DNA from: Siphonodentalium dalli
Lineage: Eukaryota > Mollusca > Scaphopoda > Gadilida > Siphonodentaliidae
Assembly (NCBI GenBank): GCA_032622095.1
Contig: CP136068.1
Location: forward strand, 118,343,509-118,407,508
Length of the DNA stretch: 64,000 nucleotides
Direction: 5' to 3'
Part shown: in pieces, positions 12,341 through 23,811 of the stretch
Numbering within the stretch: the first letter of the stretch is position 1
Layout: each line of letters starts with the position of its first letter
Program-made: the position numbers and the translations under genes
The notes under the pieces: model-generated
What the model saw: only the letters and a program-made list of their open reading frames with translations
Databases searched by the model: none
Told to the model about the DNA's origin: nothing

Positions 12341-12648
12341 ATAAACATAGCAAAAACGCGGCACAGTAAAAATGTCAGAACGCCACGAGGTTTTACGTCG
12401 TTTTTGGTGACGTCATGGAGTGAAACGGAGTAGGGTGACACCAAGCTAGGTACGAATCTGTCTGATCGCCATACTGTTGCGCGAGCGCACGTAAATAAAC
12501 ATAGCAAAAACGCGGCACAGTAAAAATGTCAGAACGCCACGAGGTTTTACGTCGTTTTTGGTGACGTCATGGAGTGAAACGGAGTAGGGTGACACCAAGC
12601 TAGGTACGAATCTGTCTGATCGCCATACTGTTGCGCGAGCGCACGTAA
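12341..12648 (+). repeat. Exact 154-bp tandem duplication
   Basis: The unit at 12341-12494 is repeated immediately at 12495-12648 with no difference that I can see. It begins ATAAACATAGCAAAAACG and ends GCGCGAGCGCACGTAA. Each unit has a perfect CRE-type TGACGTCA inside GGTGACGTCATGGAG. It is locally GC- and CpG-rich against AT-rich surroundings. A 22-base piece (CCGTTTCGCTCCATGACGTC and following) recurs inverted at about 22774-22795. Confidence 0.9.
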
Positions 12649-12664
12649 TGACAATGTTGACCAA

Positions 12665-12993
12665 ATGTAGGACAATATTGTTTTCTTAAATTAACTAGCA
12701 GTTTTGACTGGCCACGGGGGAGGGACCTGGACACAAGCTTTCCAAGTGTTGGAAATTTCCAACATGACACCCCCCCCCCCCCCAAGGTTGGGAAATTTCC
12801 AACTGATGGCCATTTCAGTCCAAAATTTTGACAAAAAGTAGGAAGATATGCAAAGATTGGTCCAAAAACAATAAATTCCCCAATAAATTGTTTGAAAATC
12901 AAACTCTAAGAACATTTTGAACCTACTGTTGGTGTGAAATTTACAACTAATGTTGTGTTAGGTATGAAATTTCCATAAGTTAAAATACTTCAA
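12665..12993 (+). repeat. Third copy of the GTTGGAAATTTCC repeat with polyC tract
   Basis: GGCCACGGGGGAGGGA, GTGTTGGAAATTTCC, a C run near 12771-12783 and TTTCCAACTGATGGCC match the paired units at 11.1-11.5 kb. It ends at CTTTGGGGAT, exactly where LINE-like coding sequence begins. The copy at 32.36 kb continues past CTTTGGGGAT, so the retrotransposon junction is at about 12994. Confidence 0.65.
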
Positions 12994-12995
12994 CT

Positions 12996-14920
12996 TTGGG
13001 GATAATTTTTATTAAAATCATTAATTGCTTGTATAACGGTATATCATCAAACGTCAATATTAACGGGCATGTGTCTCGTAGATTCAGAATATCGAGGGGC
13101 TGTCGCCAAAGTGATCCAATTTCGCCTTACATTTTTTTATTGTGTGCAGAAATATTAGGTATAGGATTCCGGAAACGGAAAAATATCAAGGGTATTAAGA
13201 TAGTGAATTCAGAATTTAAACTTTCACAATATGCTGACGATACTTCTTTATTTCTTGATGGTGACCCCCAAAGCCTTGACAATGCATTCGAGCTATTACA
13301 TGACTTTTATCTTATTTCAGGTTTAAAAATTAATTACGACAAAACAGTTGCGGTATGGATTGGTATGAAAAGAGATTGTTCTGACTCTATATGTGACAGA
13401 TGGAAATAAGATGGCTATCAAATGGTTTTAAAGTTCTCGGTGTAAATTTCCAATTAGATGCCGATGATATATTTTCGAATAATTACATCACAGCGTACAA
13501 CCAGATACGAACAATTCTTTCTGTGTGGTCTAAAAGACACCTGACGGTTATCGGGAGAGTCACAATATTCAAGTCGTTGGTACTTTCTAAACTCTCGTTT
13601 TTATTTATGACAATTCCAAATCCACCAAAGTCATTCTTAACTGACATAAACAAAGACATATATAATTTCATATGGGATAAAAAACATGACAAAATTGCTA
13701 GGAAATATTTTCAACAAGACTATTCCATGGGAGGTTGTAAAATGATTGATATCCAAACATTTATGCATTCAATGAAAATATCATGGGTGAAACGCTACAC
13801 AATTCAACCGGATTCTTGTCAAAACCTCGTCCGATATCAAATGGAGTGTAAAAACAATGACAAATGGTATCTATCGAATGGATGTGCCCTTAATAGATAT
13901 AAAAGCAAAACTATCAATCAATTCTGGATAGATGTTCTAGATGCATGGAAAATATTAAACTTAAAGATGGCTCCAAAAACGTACAGTGATGTGCTCTCAT
14001 CGACGATTGTAAATAACGATATTTTCAAAATAAACAAACACGCAATTATTGACATATCGTTGGCCCTTCGTGGCATATATTTTGTGAATGATCTTATGTG
14101 TGATAATAACAAGTTAATGTCCTATGACGAAGCAAAGCGGATATATGACAATAAAACAGATTTTTTGACATACAACGGTATAATTTCTTCAATAAAAAAT
14201 ACCTAACTAAAATGGAAAACTCTAGTAGCTATCAACAAAGTAACAACGATCGAATGAACAACCCAATACTACCGTATCAGATCGAACACTTACTCAAATC
14301 CAATTCGAAGTATATATACAATAGCATTCAAGACCCCAAAATGAACATGAACCTCATCTCAAAATGGGAGAAGAAACTAAATATGCACTATGAATTAGAC
14401 TGGTGGTCAGACGTTTTTAAAACTATCTTTGTTCAGTTTTGTGACATGAAATATGTATGGTTTCAATATCGGATAAACAATAGAATATTAGGGACTAACA
14501 ATGTACAACAGAACAATGGGTCGATCTGAAAATGATACATGTTCATTTTGTAAAATCGAAAAAGAGACCATTAGCCATCTTATGTTTCAATGTCACATTA
14601 TTGCTTCACTGTGGAACGAGATTCGTGTATGGATATTTAAAACGACTTCGAATAAATTAGATATTAATTCAAACACTATTTTATTTGGCAAAGCTGATAC
14701 TGAGCGAATTGATCCACTCCTCCAAACGATCTTGGTCATAATTAAGTATAATATATACCGATCAAAGATGAGATCTGAATTACCAAAATTGCAAAATATC
14801 CAAGCAGAAATACGAATGTACGCAAAAACTGAAAGATGGATTTTTTACAGCAAATCTAGATATACTGAGTTCGAATCTCGTTGGGATAAATGGAAAGGTC
14901 TGTTACACTATCACAGTTAA
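12996..14920 (+). pseudogene. L1/Tx1-like LINE reverse transcriptase ORF2 fragment, frameshifted
   Basis: This is the C-terminal half of a non-LTR retrotransposon ORF2 in four consecutive frames: 12996-13409, 13400-14206, 14212-14529 and 14501-14920. The first has the RT palm: the GCRQSDPISPYIFLLCAEIL box, the LSQYADDTSLFLDG catalytic motif with both Asp residues, and the SGLKINYDKT box. The second is the thumb and connection region (LGVNF, FIWD). The last has a Cys/His cluster, CSFC...HLMFQCH, matching the reverse-transcriptase-associated zinc-binding motif. The endonuclease and N-terminal RT are missing, so the copy is 5'-truncated as well as frameshifted three times. Motif wording fits the L1/Tx1 lineage. 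It lies against the GTTGGAAATTTCC repeat at 12994. Confidence 0.88.
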
Positions 14921-15700
14921 ACAGCACATACATAACTATAGATATTTACATGTATGCTGGAAATATAGTACATAACATTGCACATGTCTGGCATACAAGT
15001 ATTCCGTAAATATTATTTAGTATTGTAAAAACTGTGTTTAAACACGTATGCTGACCAGACATGTGTCGTGTTGTGTGACTTACCTAACAGTATGCTTACT
15101 TATTTGAATCATATAGTGATTAAAATTAATTGTATACCACCTATCCATGCCGTACATAATCACGTTACGTAAATATACCAAATTTTAAGACTGTAGCTCG
15201 ATGCTAACATTAATTAATAATCCCTCAATGTTAATATTTTGCATTATGTAATTAGCATATACATACCTAATAACGTGAGGGACTCGTAACAAATTATAAA
15301 TAATATATATACCCAATATTTAATTTTCATTATATTTATTATTATAACTAATGGAAATTTAATATAACTAAATAACACAACATTCATAAAACCATTCACT
15401 CCACACTCTTTTTTCTCTTCTACCTTTCTACAGTCTAAAAAAAAAAACAACGAAAGAGACAAAAACTGTTTAATTACCAACCATTAACTGTAATGTAATA
15501 CATGTATTATCACAATGTATTTGTCTTTTTTCAAATAAAAATTTATAAAAAAAAAAAAAACACCCCTCATTGCCACGGAAACATAAATTTTGCTATTTGT
15601 CCCAAATATTGCTCTCTAAAATGTGGGTATGTTGCATACATTGACTTACTCTATATGATGGCCCCTTTGGCATTTGTGTTGAACTTAGTTCCGAGTCCAA
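14921..15700 (+). other. Probable LINE 3' UTR and AT-rich flank
   Basis: Sequence after the LINE stop is AT-rich without a gene. A-runs occur at 15437-15448 and 15547-15560; either could mark the 3' end of the element. I cannot fix the boundary because no target-site duplication is visible. Confidence 0.4.
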
Positions 15701-15714
15701 CCCTAATTCGCCTG

Positions 15715-17345
15715 TACTATTATGGACACTGGCTTGTACGGACCCCGGCTGATAGGGACTTCGGGGTATGACTTAAATATGTTTTTTTTGCGTTTGAGAC
15801 ATTATTTAGACAATGGGATTGTAGTTCAATTCAATAGGTAGATGTTAAATATGTTTTAACTAATACTACACTTCTTGTAATAGTCAGCTTAATCTTCATG
15901 TATACTCTCCATCAATTCAAGAGCATAGGGCGCACACAGTTACTTCCTAAATGACATTGTCTACATTTTTCCCTGAATATTTTTTGAATATGTTGGCCAA
16001 ACTTGAAACTCCATGTGAACATTAGGACAACGTATTCATATATTTAACATAATAACATCAATGGGTGATAATTAAAGATATAATGTTGACACTGACGGTG
16101 TGTATCAACGTTTACCACTGTGAAATATGAATTGGCGAGACTTCGCGGTTGACGAGCAACTATACCTCCATTTAAACTCAAATTATAGCTCAATTGTTGA
16201 CACTCTTCTGTTGTATAACGTAAACGAGACATGCAACGTATAGACGATGACACACACCACCATTATGATGCACCACTAACAGATTTCAAGAGGTGGCCCC
16301 TGAATGGGACTACATGTCGAGACCAGCTCTCGTTGTGTGTGTCTATAATCTATTATGTCTGATCAATACATGCAATCTATTATGTCTCACCAATGCATGA
16401 AATGTTTATATAAACGTGTATGCATTGTGTCACGGGCGTGTCTATACACGTTAGTAGAATTGCTTATGTCCCATTTTGGGCTCCCGTCGGAAAATGTTGA
16501 ACAAACATAGAGACCATGTTCATGGGGCAGTATACGGTCTCTTCTTCACGTGTTGTGGTAATCGACGTCAAATATTTCGTCTATTAATTTTGGTGAAGAT
16601 CCCAGACTCCCATCCCCGCCAGTGACCCAGAAAAAAACAACGTTGCAATAATTTTAAACCGCCCGATTTATTACTCGTAAAAATTACCGCTATTTGAACT
16701 CTTTTGATGTCCTATAGATGCACCAGATAATTATCTCTCTCGTTGGTATAATTTTAACAAAAAACAGCCGAAAAACTCATGCATCATAATCTGGAATCTT
16801 TTATCGAACTCGTTGCGCTCTCGCGAAATATATCCGTGCGCCATCCGCAATTCATTCGATAAAAGATTATCGATTAAGATGCGATTTGTGTTCTGTATTT
16901 ATTCTACACCGTTCAGTCAGATAAGTTCAATTCATGAATGTCACCTCCATTGTTACTATAGCCACCTTTATTGTGATTTAAGTCTGACAAATAGCCAGTA
17001 ATTATGGGGGGATCACCGGAAGCGGATGGTCGACGTAATGTCGGTAACCTTTCTTGGCGACAACGTCAACAAGAATAGTTCCGGCTTGTATTCCACTAGA
17101 GGTATACACTACTATGTATTCAATGGCTGGGATTCCGTTGAATACATGTGCCTCACGTCAATGGGTGTGGAATAAAAACTCTTATGGACCTCAGTAATTA
17201 TGTTAATAGTATTTCAATAAAGTAAAATATAAATAAAATTGCACATCTGAATTGAGGTCCGTATCAGCCGGGTCCGTATATAGGCCAGGGTCAGTATGAC
17301 CCTAGGTCCGTATAAGCCAGGGTGGTTCATTATGAGCTAGGGTCC
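15715..17345. repeat. Region flanked by inverted GGTCCGTAT motifs
   Basis: At 15720-15770 the minus strand reads GGTCCGTACAAGCCAG with related text. At 17250-17345 the plus strand has several units of the form GGTCCGTATCAGCCGGG and GGTCCGTATAAGCCAGG. The two blocks are inverted relative to each other 1.5 kb apart. The interior (15.8-17.2 kb) has no recognisable gene. They may be ends of one element or two minisatellite seeds. Confidence 0.45.
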
Positions 17346-17514
17346 ATATATTAAATTCTTTGTATATCATCATATTGATAAATAGGTTTGTCTACAATAG
17401 ACCAAGGGAAACACCATTCTCAGAAACTAATGACCAGAAATGCATATGTTTAGGTAGTGCAAGTGTGTGTAAAGGCAGAGGAAACTTGGTCTCCTTGCCT
17501 TTATTCACCCTGTA

Positions 17515-17758
17515 TGTAGTTACGCCGATTAGCTACGCCAATCGTCGGCGTAGTTACGCTCATCGTACATGATCGCCGTCTACGCCGATGGTCGGCGTAA
17601 TTACGCCGATGGTGGACGTAACTACGTCGATGATCGGCATATATACGCCGATGGTCGGCGTAATTACGCCTATGGTATGTCGGCGTAACTAAGCCGATGA
17701 TCGGCGTATGATCGACTTAATTACGCCGATGTCTAGCGTAACTTCGCCGCGTATATGA
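17515..17758. repeat. Palindromic minisatellite, TACGCCGATGGTCGGCGTA units
   Basis: About ten degenerate units of roughly 24 bases alternate GTAATTACGCCGATGG and TCGGCGTAAT. Each unit is close to its own reverse complement, so the tract can fold into serial hairpins. It is GC- and CpG-rich compared with the flanks. Confidence 0.85.
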
Positions 17759-18074
17759 TACTTAATGTTGGACTAGCCATTGTTCACGCCTAAATATAAA
17801 AAGCAATTAACGCGGTCAGAAAACAACAATGAGACATCCGCAAAGATACATCCGCGAATACATACATCCTGCAAATGTCTAACCGGGACGCAGACAGCTA
17901 GTACGTTTTAAATCACATTTCTACATGGATCATAGCTATGTATCGCCAGATCTGCCTCGCATAATACACCATATAGGGTGTAACACCCCCGACATTCGTG
18001 AATTGTCCGAACACCGGTAGAAAATTATGATATAAGAATGACCTCAGGTAATGCACTCCTGATATCAACTTTGA

Positions 18075-18615
18075 AAAATGGTCTCACGGGGGATAATTAA
18101 AACACATGAATGGTTCCATCATGAGGGTTATTTAAAATATGGTCCGATGAGTGTAAATTAAAATATGGTCTCATGAGGGTTAAAAAATATGGTCCCATGA
18201 GGGTTAGTTTAAAAATGGTCCAATGAGAGTTAATACATTTATGGTCCCATGATAGTTAATTAAAATTGTACCATAATTGTTAAATAAAATATGGTCCCAT
18301 AACTGATCAGGTTTAATTAAAAATTGAATATGTGGTCCATATGGGTTAATACAAATATGGACCCATGGAGTTATTTGAAATATGGTCTCATAAATGTAAA
18401 TTAAAATATGGTAATATGAGGGTTACACTATGGTCCCACTATGATGGTAATTGGAATTTAATATGGTGTTATCAGTGTTGATTAAACTATGGTCACATGG
18501 GGGGGGGGGGGTAAATAAGATATAGTTCCACAAGGGTAAATTAAAATATGGTCCGTTGAGGACTAATTAAAAGATCCCACATGGAGATCAATTAGAAACA
18601 TGGTCCCAGGAGGGT
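18075..18615 (+). repeat. ATGGTCCCATGAGGGTTAA minisatellite
   Basis: About twenty degenerate units of 25-30 bases with the core ATATGGTCCCATGAGGGTTA and linker ATTAAA. A run of G interrupts near 18499-18510. Divergence between units is high, implying an old array. Confidence 0.85.
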
Positions 18616-18619
18616 TAAT

Positions 18620-19490
18620 TTCTTAACATTCTTCAATTAATATAGGATTAGCATTATGATATATGCGCCGTACATAGTAATAAAAATGGTGTTTATAATT
18701 AGGCCACATTGTATGTTAAACAACTATTGTGGGTGGTTGGTGTTGGACCGTTCTTACTAACATCTCTATTCATAGCTCAGATAAATTCCGCATACAAAGA
18801 AATGAAAAACAAGTTTAGAGACCAAGACAAGAGTTCACAAATGTCAATATTTACAAACAACACGACGGATTAACGTGGGAATTGGTTAATAATTACCATC
18901 CAAATTCATTTAGAATATGACATGCCGATATTTGTCGCATATATAACTATATGGAAATGTTCACTATACGATGCCAATTAACATGCTAACACCTACATAA
19001 CCAAACAGCTTAAATGGTTCATCGTGTGAAATAAATTTATTATACCATCCTCAAATCCCCATGCAATATAAGAGTAGATAGCATTGCGATTTATGTCACG
19101 TTAAAATAAATGAAAGATGTTCAAACAACAATGCAACAAAGTAGATTAAACAACAATAGAAACACACAGCGCGCAGTGCGCTAAGGGTTAACGCGGGAAT
19201 TCTCGTTCCAATAGCTCGGCGCGCACATGTCCTGAGCATAGACAAAATTATTTCGGCTAACATGCATTGTCGACAGGCCCGCAAATCGATACGTCAATAT
19301 AGACGCAGACCCACATATGTAATAGTCTGGTCGTTGAGACTCGATTTTGAGGTTGAATTGAATTGCTTTATTTCACTCAATCATATAAATTGTATGAAAT
19401 ACAGAGTGAAAAACGTATATACAGAACTATGTACACAATGTTAGTATGGCCGTTGCGTTTGGCGTCGAGGTCCGTAATTGTCATTCGTCG
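18620..19490. other. Intergenic DNA with possible minus-strand retroelement end
   Basis: The only suggestive item is the minus-strand string GTGAAATAAAGCAATTC near 19352-19378, which resembles retroelement 3' tails. No gene is seen. Confidence 0.4.
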
Positions 19491-19496
19491 TGTTCT

Positions 19497-19568
19497 ACGT
19501 CATCATCATCATCATCATCACCATCATCACCATCATCATCATCATCGTCATCTTCAGCAACAACATCC

Positions 19569-19600
<32 letters not shown>

Positions 19601-19680
19601 TTCATCATCGTCATCATCGTCATCATCATCATCATCATCATCACCATCATTATCATCATCTTTGTCGTCGTCGCCTTCGT
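19497..19680 (+). repeat. (CAT)n/(ATC)n microsatellite
   Basis: Near-continuous CAT repeats with CAC, GTC and CAA interruptions. All six frames stay open, which produces meaningless polyhistidine, polyserine, polyisoleucine, polyaspartate and polymethionine translations. Confidence 0.95.
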
Positions 19681-19684
19681 CGGT

Positions 19685-19805
19685 GACCCTAGAACAAATT
19701 GTTGACAAGCTGTTTTTGGTGTCATTTTGTCGGGCAAAATCTGGGAAACAATATATACAAAATCAGCTGAAATCCACTTTCGGGAAAAATGTCTACTGCT
19801 CTTTG
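19685..19805 (+). repeat. Dispersed repeat, plus copy
   Basis: CTAGAACAAATTGTTGACAA, TTTTTGGTGTCATTTTGTCG and AATCTGGG recur inverted at 27740-27810 with roughly one change per ten bases. The plus copy follows directly on the (CAT)n tract. Confidence 0.7.
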
Positions 19806-20388
19806 AAATAGGGTCGTATTTATGGCTTTTTGTGTCAATTTTGCTGTTCCTTATTAGTCCAGTCAATCTGATGGATAGCAACACCCAACCGTGAAAAAAT
19901 TGCTATAAATTATTTTGGTGTGTTTGAATGTGACTGTATCCATATAATAACATAACCAAAAACCCAATATCCATTTTTGTTTATTCGTAAAGATGTCTGC
20001 TCAAACTAATTTGACGCTAACATGACTGTGGCTGTGTATGTACCAGGCAATATGGTGGCCATTTCCTGGAGTGTACTACCAATAACTTCTCAATGTCCTC
20101 TAAATATATTAATGTGACAGAAACATGCAACAACGCATAATTCTTGTTCATAGCATATGCCTGTCAATTCGTGCATAATTTGACTCTAAACCTATAAAAT
20201 GGTGAATCCTAATCCGTTATAATAAGTCATATCTCGAGGATTTGACAATTCGGTGCCTAAACAGTTTTCAAAATGACAGCGAAAATGACAGTCGGAAGTG
20301 AACAATTGAATTTGTTTTTTCTTTTGTTGATTTTGTTTTACTAAATATTAAGATATCGAATAAACGTATAGCCAATATGTAGTCATAT
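19806..20388. other. Intergenic DNA, nothing recognised
   Basis: AT-rich, with no repeat boundary or coding signal that I can support. Confidence 0.45.
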
Positions 20389-20394
20389 ATGCTA

Positions 20395-21495
20395 CCATAC
20401 GAGTTTCCAAAGCCACCAACTAGTTTCATAATACATCAAATGAGTGTCCCAAACCACATAACGAGTGCGCAACACCATATACAGAGTTACAAAACCCATC
20501 TTGTATCCAAAAACCAACATACAACGGGCGCCCCAAATCCAAGTTTGTGTCTCAAACCACACAGTGAAGGGGTGTCTCAATCCACCAAACGAGTTTCACA
20601 AACCACCTAGACTGATGTAGACTGAGGTAGGTAGTGCCCCAAACGATACTCAACTGGTGTCATAGTCCACACATATAGTCTCCCAAACCATGCATCTGGT
20701 ATTCCAACCCACCCAAATGAGTGTCCCAAACCATCAAATGAGAGTCTCAGTCGACCTGATTAGGGACCCAATCCATTCAACGAATGTTCCCAAACCACAT
20801 CGGTAGTCCTCCAGACGTTGCAATCGTTGTTTGAACCCATATAGGTGTGTCCCAAACAATCGAATATGTGTCCAAAACTATCCAATGAGTGTCCATAACC
20901 ATCAAATGAGTAAAACAAACAATATAATGAGCACCCATCGAGTGTGTCAATCCACTCAATCAGTGCCCCAAACCACATAATGGGCGTATCAAGGTAACCA
21001 AACCATCCATCGGGCGTTAGAAACCACACGAGTGGCAGGCATCCAATATGTACCCCATGCCACACATCTAGTACCCCAAGAAATGCGGGGAGTGCCATAT
21101 GTCATACAACATACAACTGTCGTCTCAATGCATTCAACTATAGTGTCCCAAACAGCCCAAGCAGTAACACCCAATCAGCTACCCAGTGTCCCAGTGCACA
21201 CAACCAGTGTCTAAAATATATAGCGAGTGTCCCAAGCCACTCGATGTGAACAATCCACACAATTGGTGCCCCAAAACTATCCAACTGAAGTCACAAATCA
21301 CCCAGCGGGTGACACACAACCATAAAACTAGCATCACAAACCATCCAACGAGTTCCCTATCCATTCAACTGGACAGGTGTTACAAACCAACTACCAACTG
21401 TCATCTCAATACATCTACAATAGTGTACAAAACCCTCCATCGAGTATTTCAGAAAATCAAGTAAGATTATCAAACCATCCAATGAGTTTAACAAA
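20395..21495 (+). repeat. GAGTGTCCCAAACCA minisatellite, forward block
   Basis: About forty degenerate units of 25-30 bases carry CCAAACCA(C/T)...(A/C)AATGAGTGTC. Open frames across this block arise from the repeat period and have no domain. The block reverses orientation at about 21500. Confidence 0.88.
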
Positions 21496-21499
21496 ACAT

Positions 21500-21880
21500 G
21501 GTTTGATATACTTGATGGATGGTTTTGTACACTAGTTTGGGACACCACGTACCTGAGTTGGGACAATCGATGGGTGACATATGGCAATCGTTCGATGGTA
21601 TGCAACACGCATTGGACTGGTTTTGAGCACTATTTGGATGGTTTGTGACACTATTTGGGTGGACATATTATGTGGTTTTGTGACACTAGTTGGCTGAGTT
21701 GGGACGCCCGTTAATTCTATGGACTGGACACTCATCGATTAATTTGGAATATTAAAGTGGTTGAGACACCCGTTGCGCGGTTTTACACCCCTTAAGATGG
21801 TTTGGGACGTTACGTTGTTTTGACACTCATTGGATCTATTTCGATACTAGTTTTGGTTTCTTTGGACATTCATCAAATTA
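21500..21880 (-). repeat. Same minisatellite in inverted orientation
   Basis: The same unit appears as its reverse complement (for example GGTTTGTGACACTATTTGGG and TGGTTTTGAGCACTATTTGG). The switch occurs at about 21490-21520 without an obvious spacer, so the two blocks are head to head. Confidence 0.85.
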
Positions 21881-21939
21881 TATTCGATTGAGAAGATTTA
21901 GTTACAAATCAATGACAAAATTAAAATTTTGACTTTCGA

Positions 21940-22480
21940 TCCCAGTTTTCGCCGCCATTTTGGAACACTGTGTGTTATCGACATATAGCTCATTATTATT
22001 TGATTAGGATCCGACATAATTTACGGTGGTGCCAGCCTTTACATAAATTGTTTTCGCCTAAATTGAAACAATCTGGTGAACTTTAGCGAAAATTGCCCAA
22101 TTTTACTACTTTCGGTAGCCATTTTGTCCTTATTTTGGGAAGTTATGGCCTCATTTCTGCTGCTAAAATGGGCTCCAGTGGTTCATATCTGACATCTAAT
22201 GAGTATTGTTCTGGTGTGTTCCATTTGCAGTTAATCTGGCATTAAAATAATAATTGATTTTTCTTCGAAATTTAGTACATCTATTTCGAATTCGACTCAG
22301 GGACACTGAAGGGCCCAAATTCCCACTCCTCGTGATATGGCTCACAGTTATCAGACATTGATTTGAAATGTTATATGTTGTCACAAATGGCCATTTAAAC
22401 CAAATTTTTTATAAATGGAAACGATCTGGTGAAATTTGGCGAAAATTGTCCAATTTTACCACTTTCGTTCGCAATTGTGT
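21940..22480 (+). repeat. Diverged direct repeat, period about 354 bp
   Basis: GAAACAATCTGGTGAACTTT...GCGAAAATTGCCCAATTTTA at 22064-22110 recurs as GAAACGATCTGGTGAAATTT...GCGAAAATTGTCCAATTTTA at 22418-22464. Each is followed by a GCCATTTTG motif. Confidence 0.65.
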
Positions 22481-22489
22481 CCGCCATTT

Positions 22490-22925
22490 TGAATTTTGAC
22501 AATCGAATTGTACACGAAATGATATACGGCTGTCATGACAACAATAATAATATTTGTTTATGTTGCATATGTTCCTGCCATCTGTATAATTATAATGCAC
22601 TTATGCCAATATCCCCCTGAACCATCACATATTTGCGGGGGGTTAATTATCGATAAACTGTCGCAAAATGTAGTCCGGTTCACCGCTTCAATGTTAGATA
22701 TTCCTACGTGCCAACATTGACGTCAGCTGAATTCCTACTCTCGTACATGGCCAATCCAGCTCCGCTGACTGTTCCGTTTCGCTCCATGACGTCACCCTTA
22801 TACTCGGTACATGCCGACGACGTTGCGGAGTAGATGCATAGAGTTGGTGTCCGGTCTACTGACTAACTCGTTGCTAATACAAACAAACCAGCGGTGTCGC
22901 TTTTGTCGAAATTTGACAGTCAATA
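22490..22925. other. Intergenic DNA with CCAAT- and CRE-like motifs
   Basis: CCAAT at 22751 and TGACGTCA at 22787 lie near each other in a GC-richer patch. The CRE segment is the inverted relative of the 154-bp tandem unit. No transcript start can be shown. Confidence 0.35.
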
Positions 22926-22934
22926 CATTCGCCC

Positions 22935-23025
22935 TGTATACATTTTCAGAAATCACAAAACACCGTGCCACACCGTTATCACGCTGGTCATCCGTGTAAC
23001 GACGGACGCGACTAATCCATCATGC
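22935..23025 (-). repeat. Inverted flank motif of the 22.9-27.5 kb region, left
   Basis: Read on the minus strand this segment has GTCGCGTCCGTCGTTAC, CACGGATGACCAGCGTG, ATAACGGTGTGG and GTGTTTTGTGATTT. The same four strings occur on the plus strand at 27210-27272 and 27499-27525, separated there by extra sequence. They could be remnants of terminal inverted repeats around the intervening ORFs. Confidence 0.5.
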
Positions 23026-23811
23026 TTTCCACGAGCGATGACTTCAGGTGGGTACACACAGATCGTTATTATAATACCTTGTCGGTTTCAGGAGACGATT
23101 TTGTTGCCTTATTGTCGTTAACAATAGTTGGTTCTCCAATTACAACTTGTTATGTCATGCTGGATTATATATTTTAGCATCATTTGTGACACTAAACTAT
23201 GAGGTTTCGATTTATCGAAGAAAATATGTTCAAATAACTAATGAAAATTCTGAAATACGAAACCTCCTCCCTAATACATGTTGTCGTACCGGATGATGTG
23301 TGTACCGTTCACATATATAACATACCGTAGAAATTTCAGGATTGCTATAGATGCAAGTAAAGTGGACTTTTATTCCCGTTTCCAGCAACTTTGGTAGTAA
23401 CGAGGACCCGTTGAATTTTATCTGGGAAAGTAACTGGACGCGAAAATTTGTAAAGACGGACGCGTTTTTTCCCCTCAGAAATATTTACCTTCACATGATA
23501 TTTCATGGGCATATATGGTCATGTTTGAAAAACAATAAAGGTAAAATATTTAGGATATGTCCAATTAATAATCAGATTTTTTTTTTGCACAACATAATGG
23601 GAAATATACTATAACACATCGGGCGTGTCCATATCGTCTCCGTTGGGGCGGGTAGTGCGTGTCGACCTGGATTTTTCCAACTGTATCCCCTTGAACCAAA
23701 CCAAACACTCCTAAAAGTTCTCAAAATTACATTTGCACCCCCATATATAAACAATAGCCATGAATGAGCAGCCATGTCTTGCTATTTATAAATTCGTATA
23801 TTTCATTTTCA

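Noticed and set aside
11918-12364. 148-codon minus-strand ORF as a gene
   Set aside because: No domain, it overlaps the recent 154-bp tandem repeat, and there is no splice or conservation evidence.
17515-18615. CRISPR-like regular repeats
   Set aside because: Repeats are degenerate and contiguous with no unique spacers, no cas genes, and a eukaryotic context.
19363-19884. Overlapping frames with long polyHis, polySer, polyAsp, polyIle and polyMet runs
   Set aside because: All come from one (CAT)n tract read in six frames; there is no flanking domain or splice support.
20389-21735. Many 60-112 codon frames
   Set aside because: They follow the period of a 25-30 bp minisatellite and appear on both strands equally.
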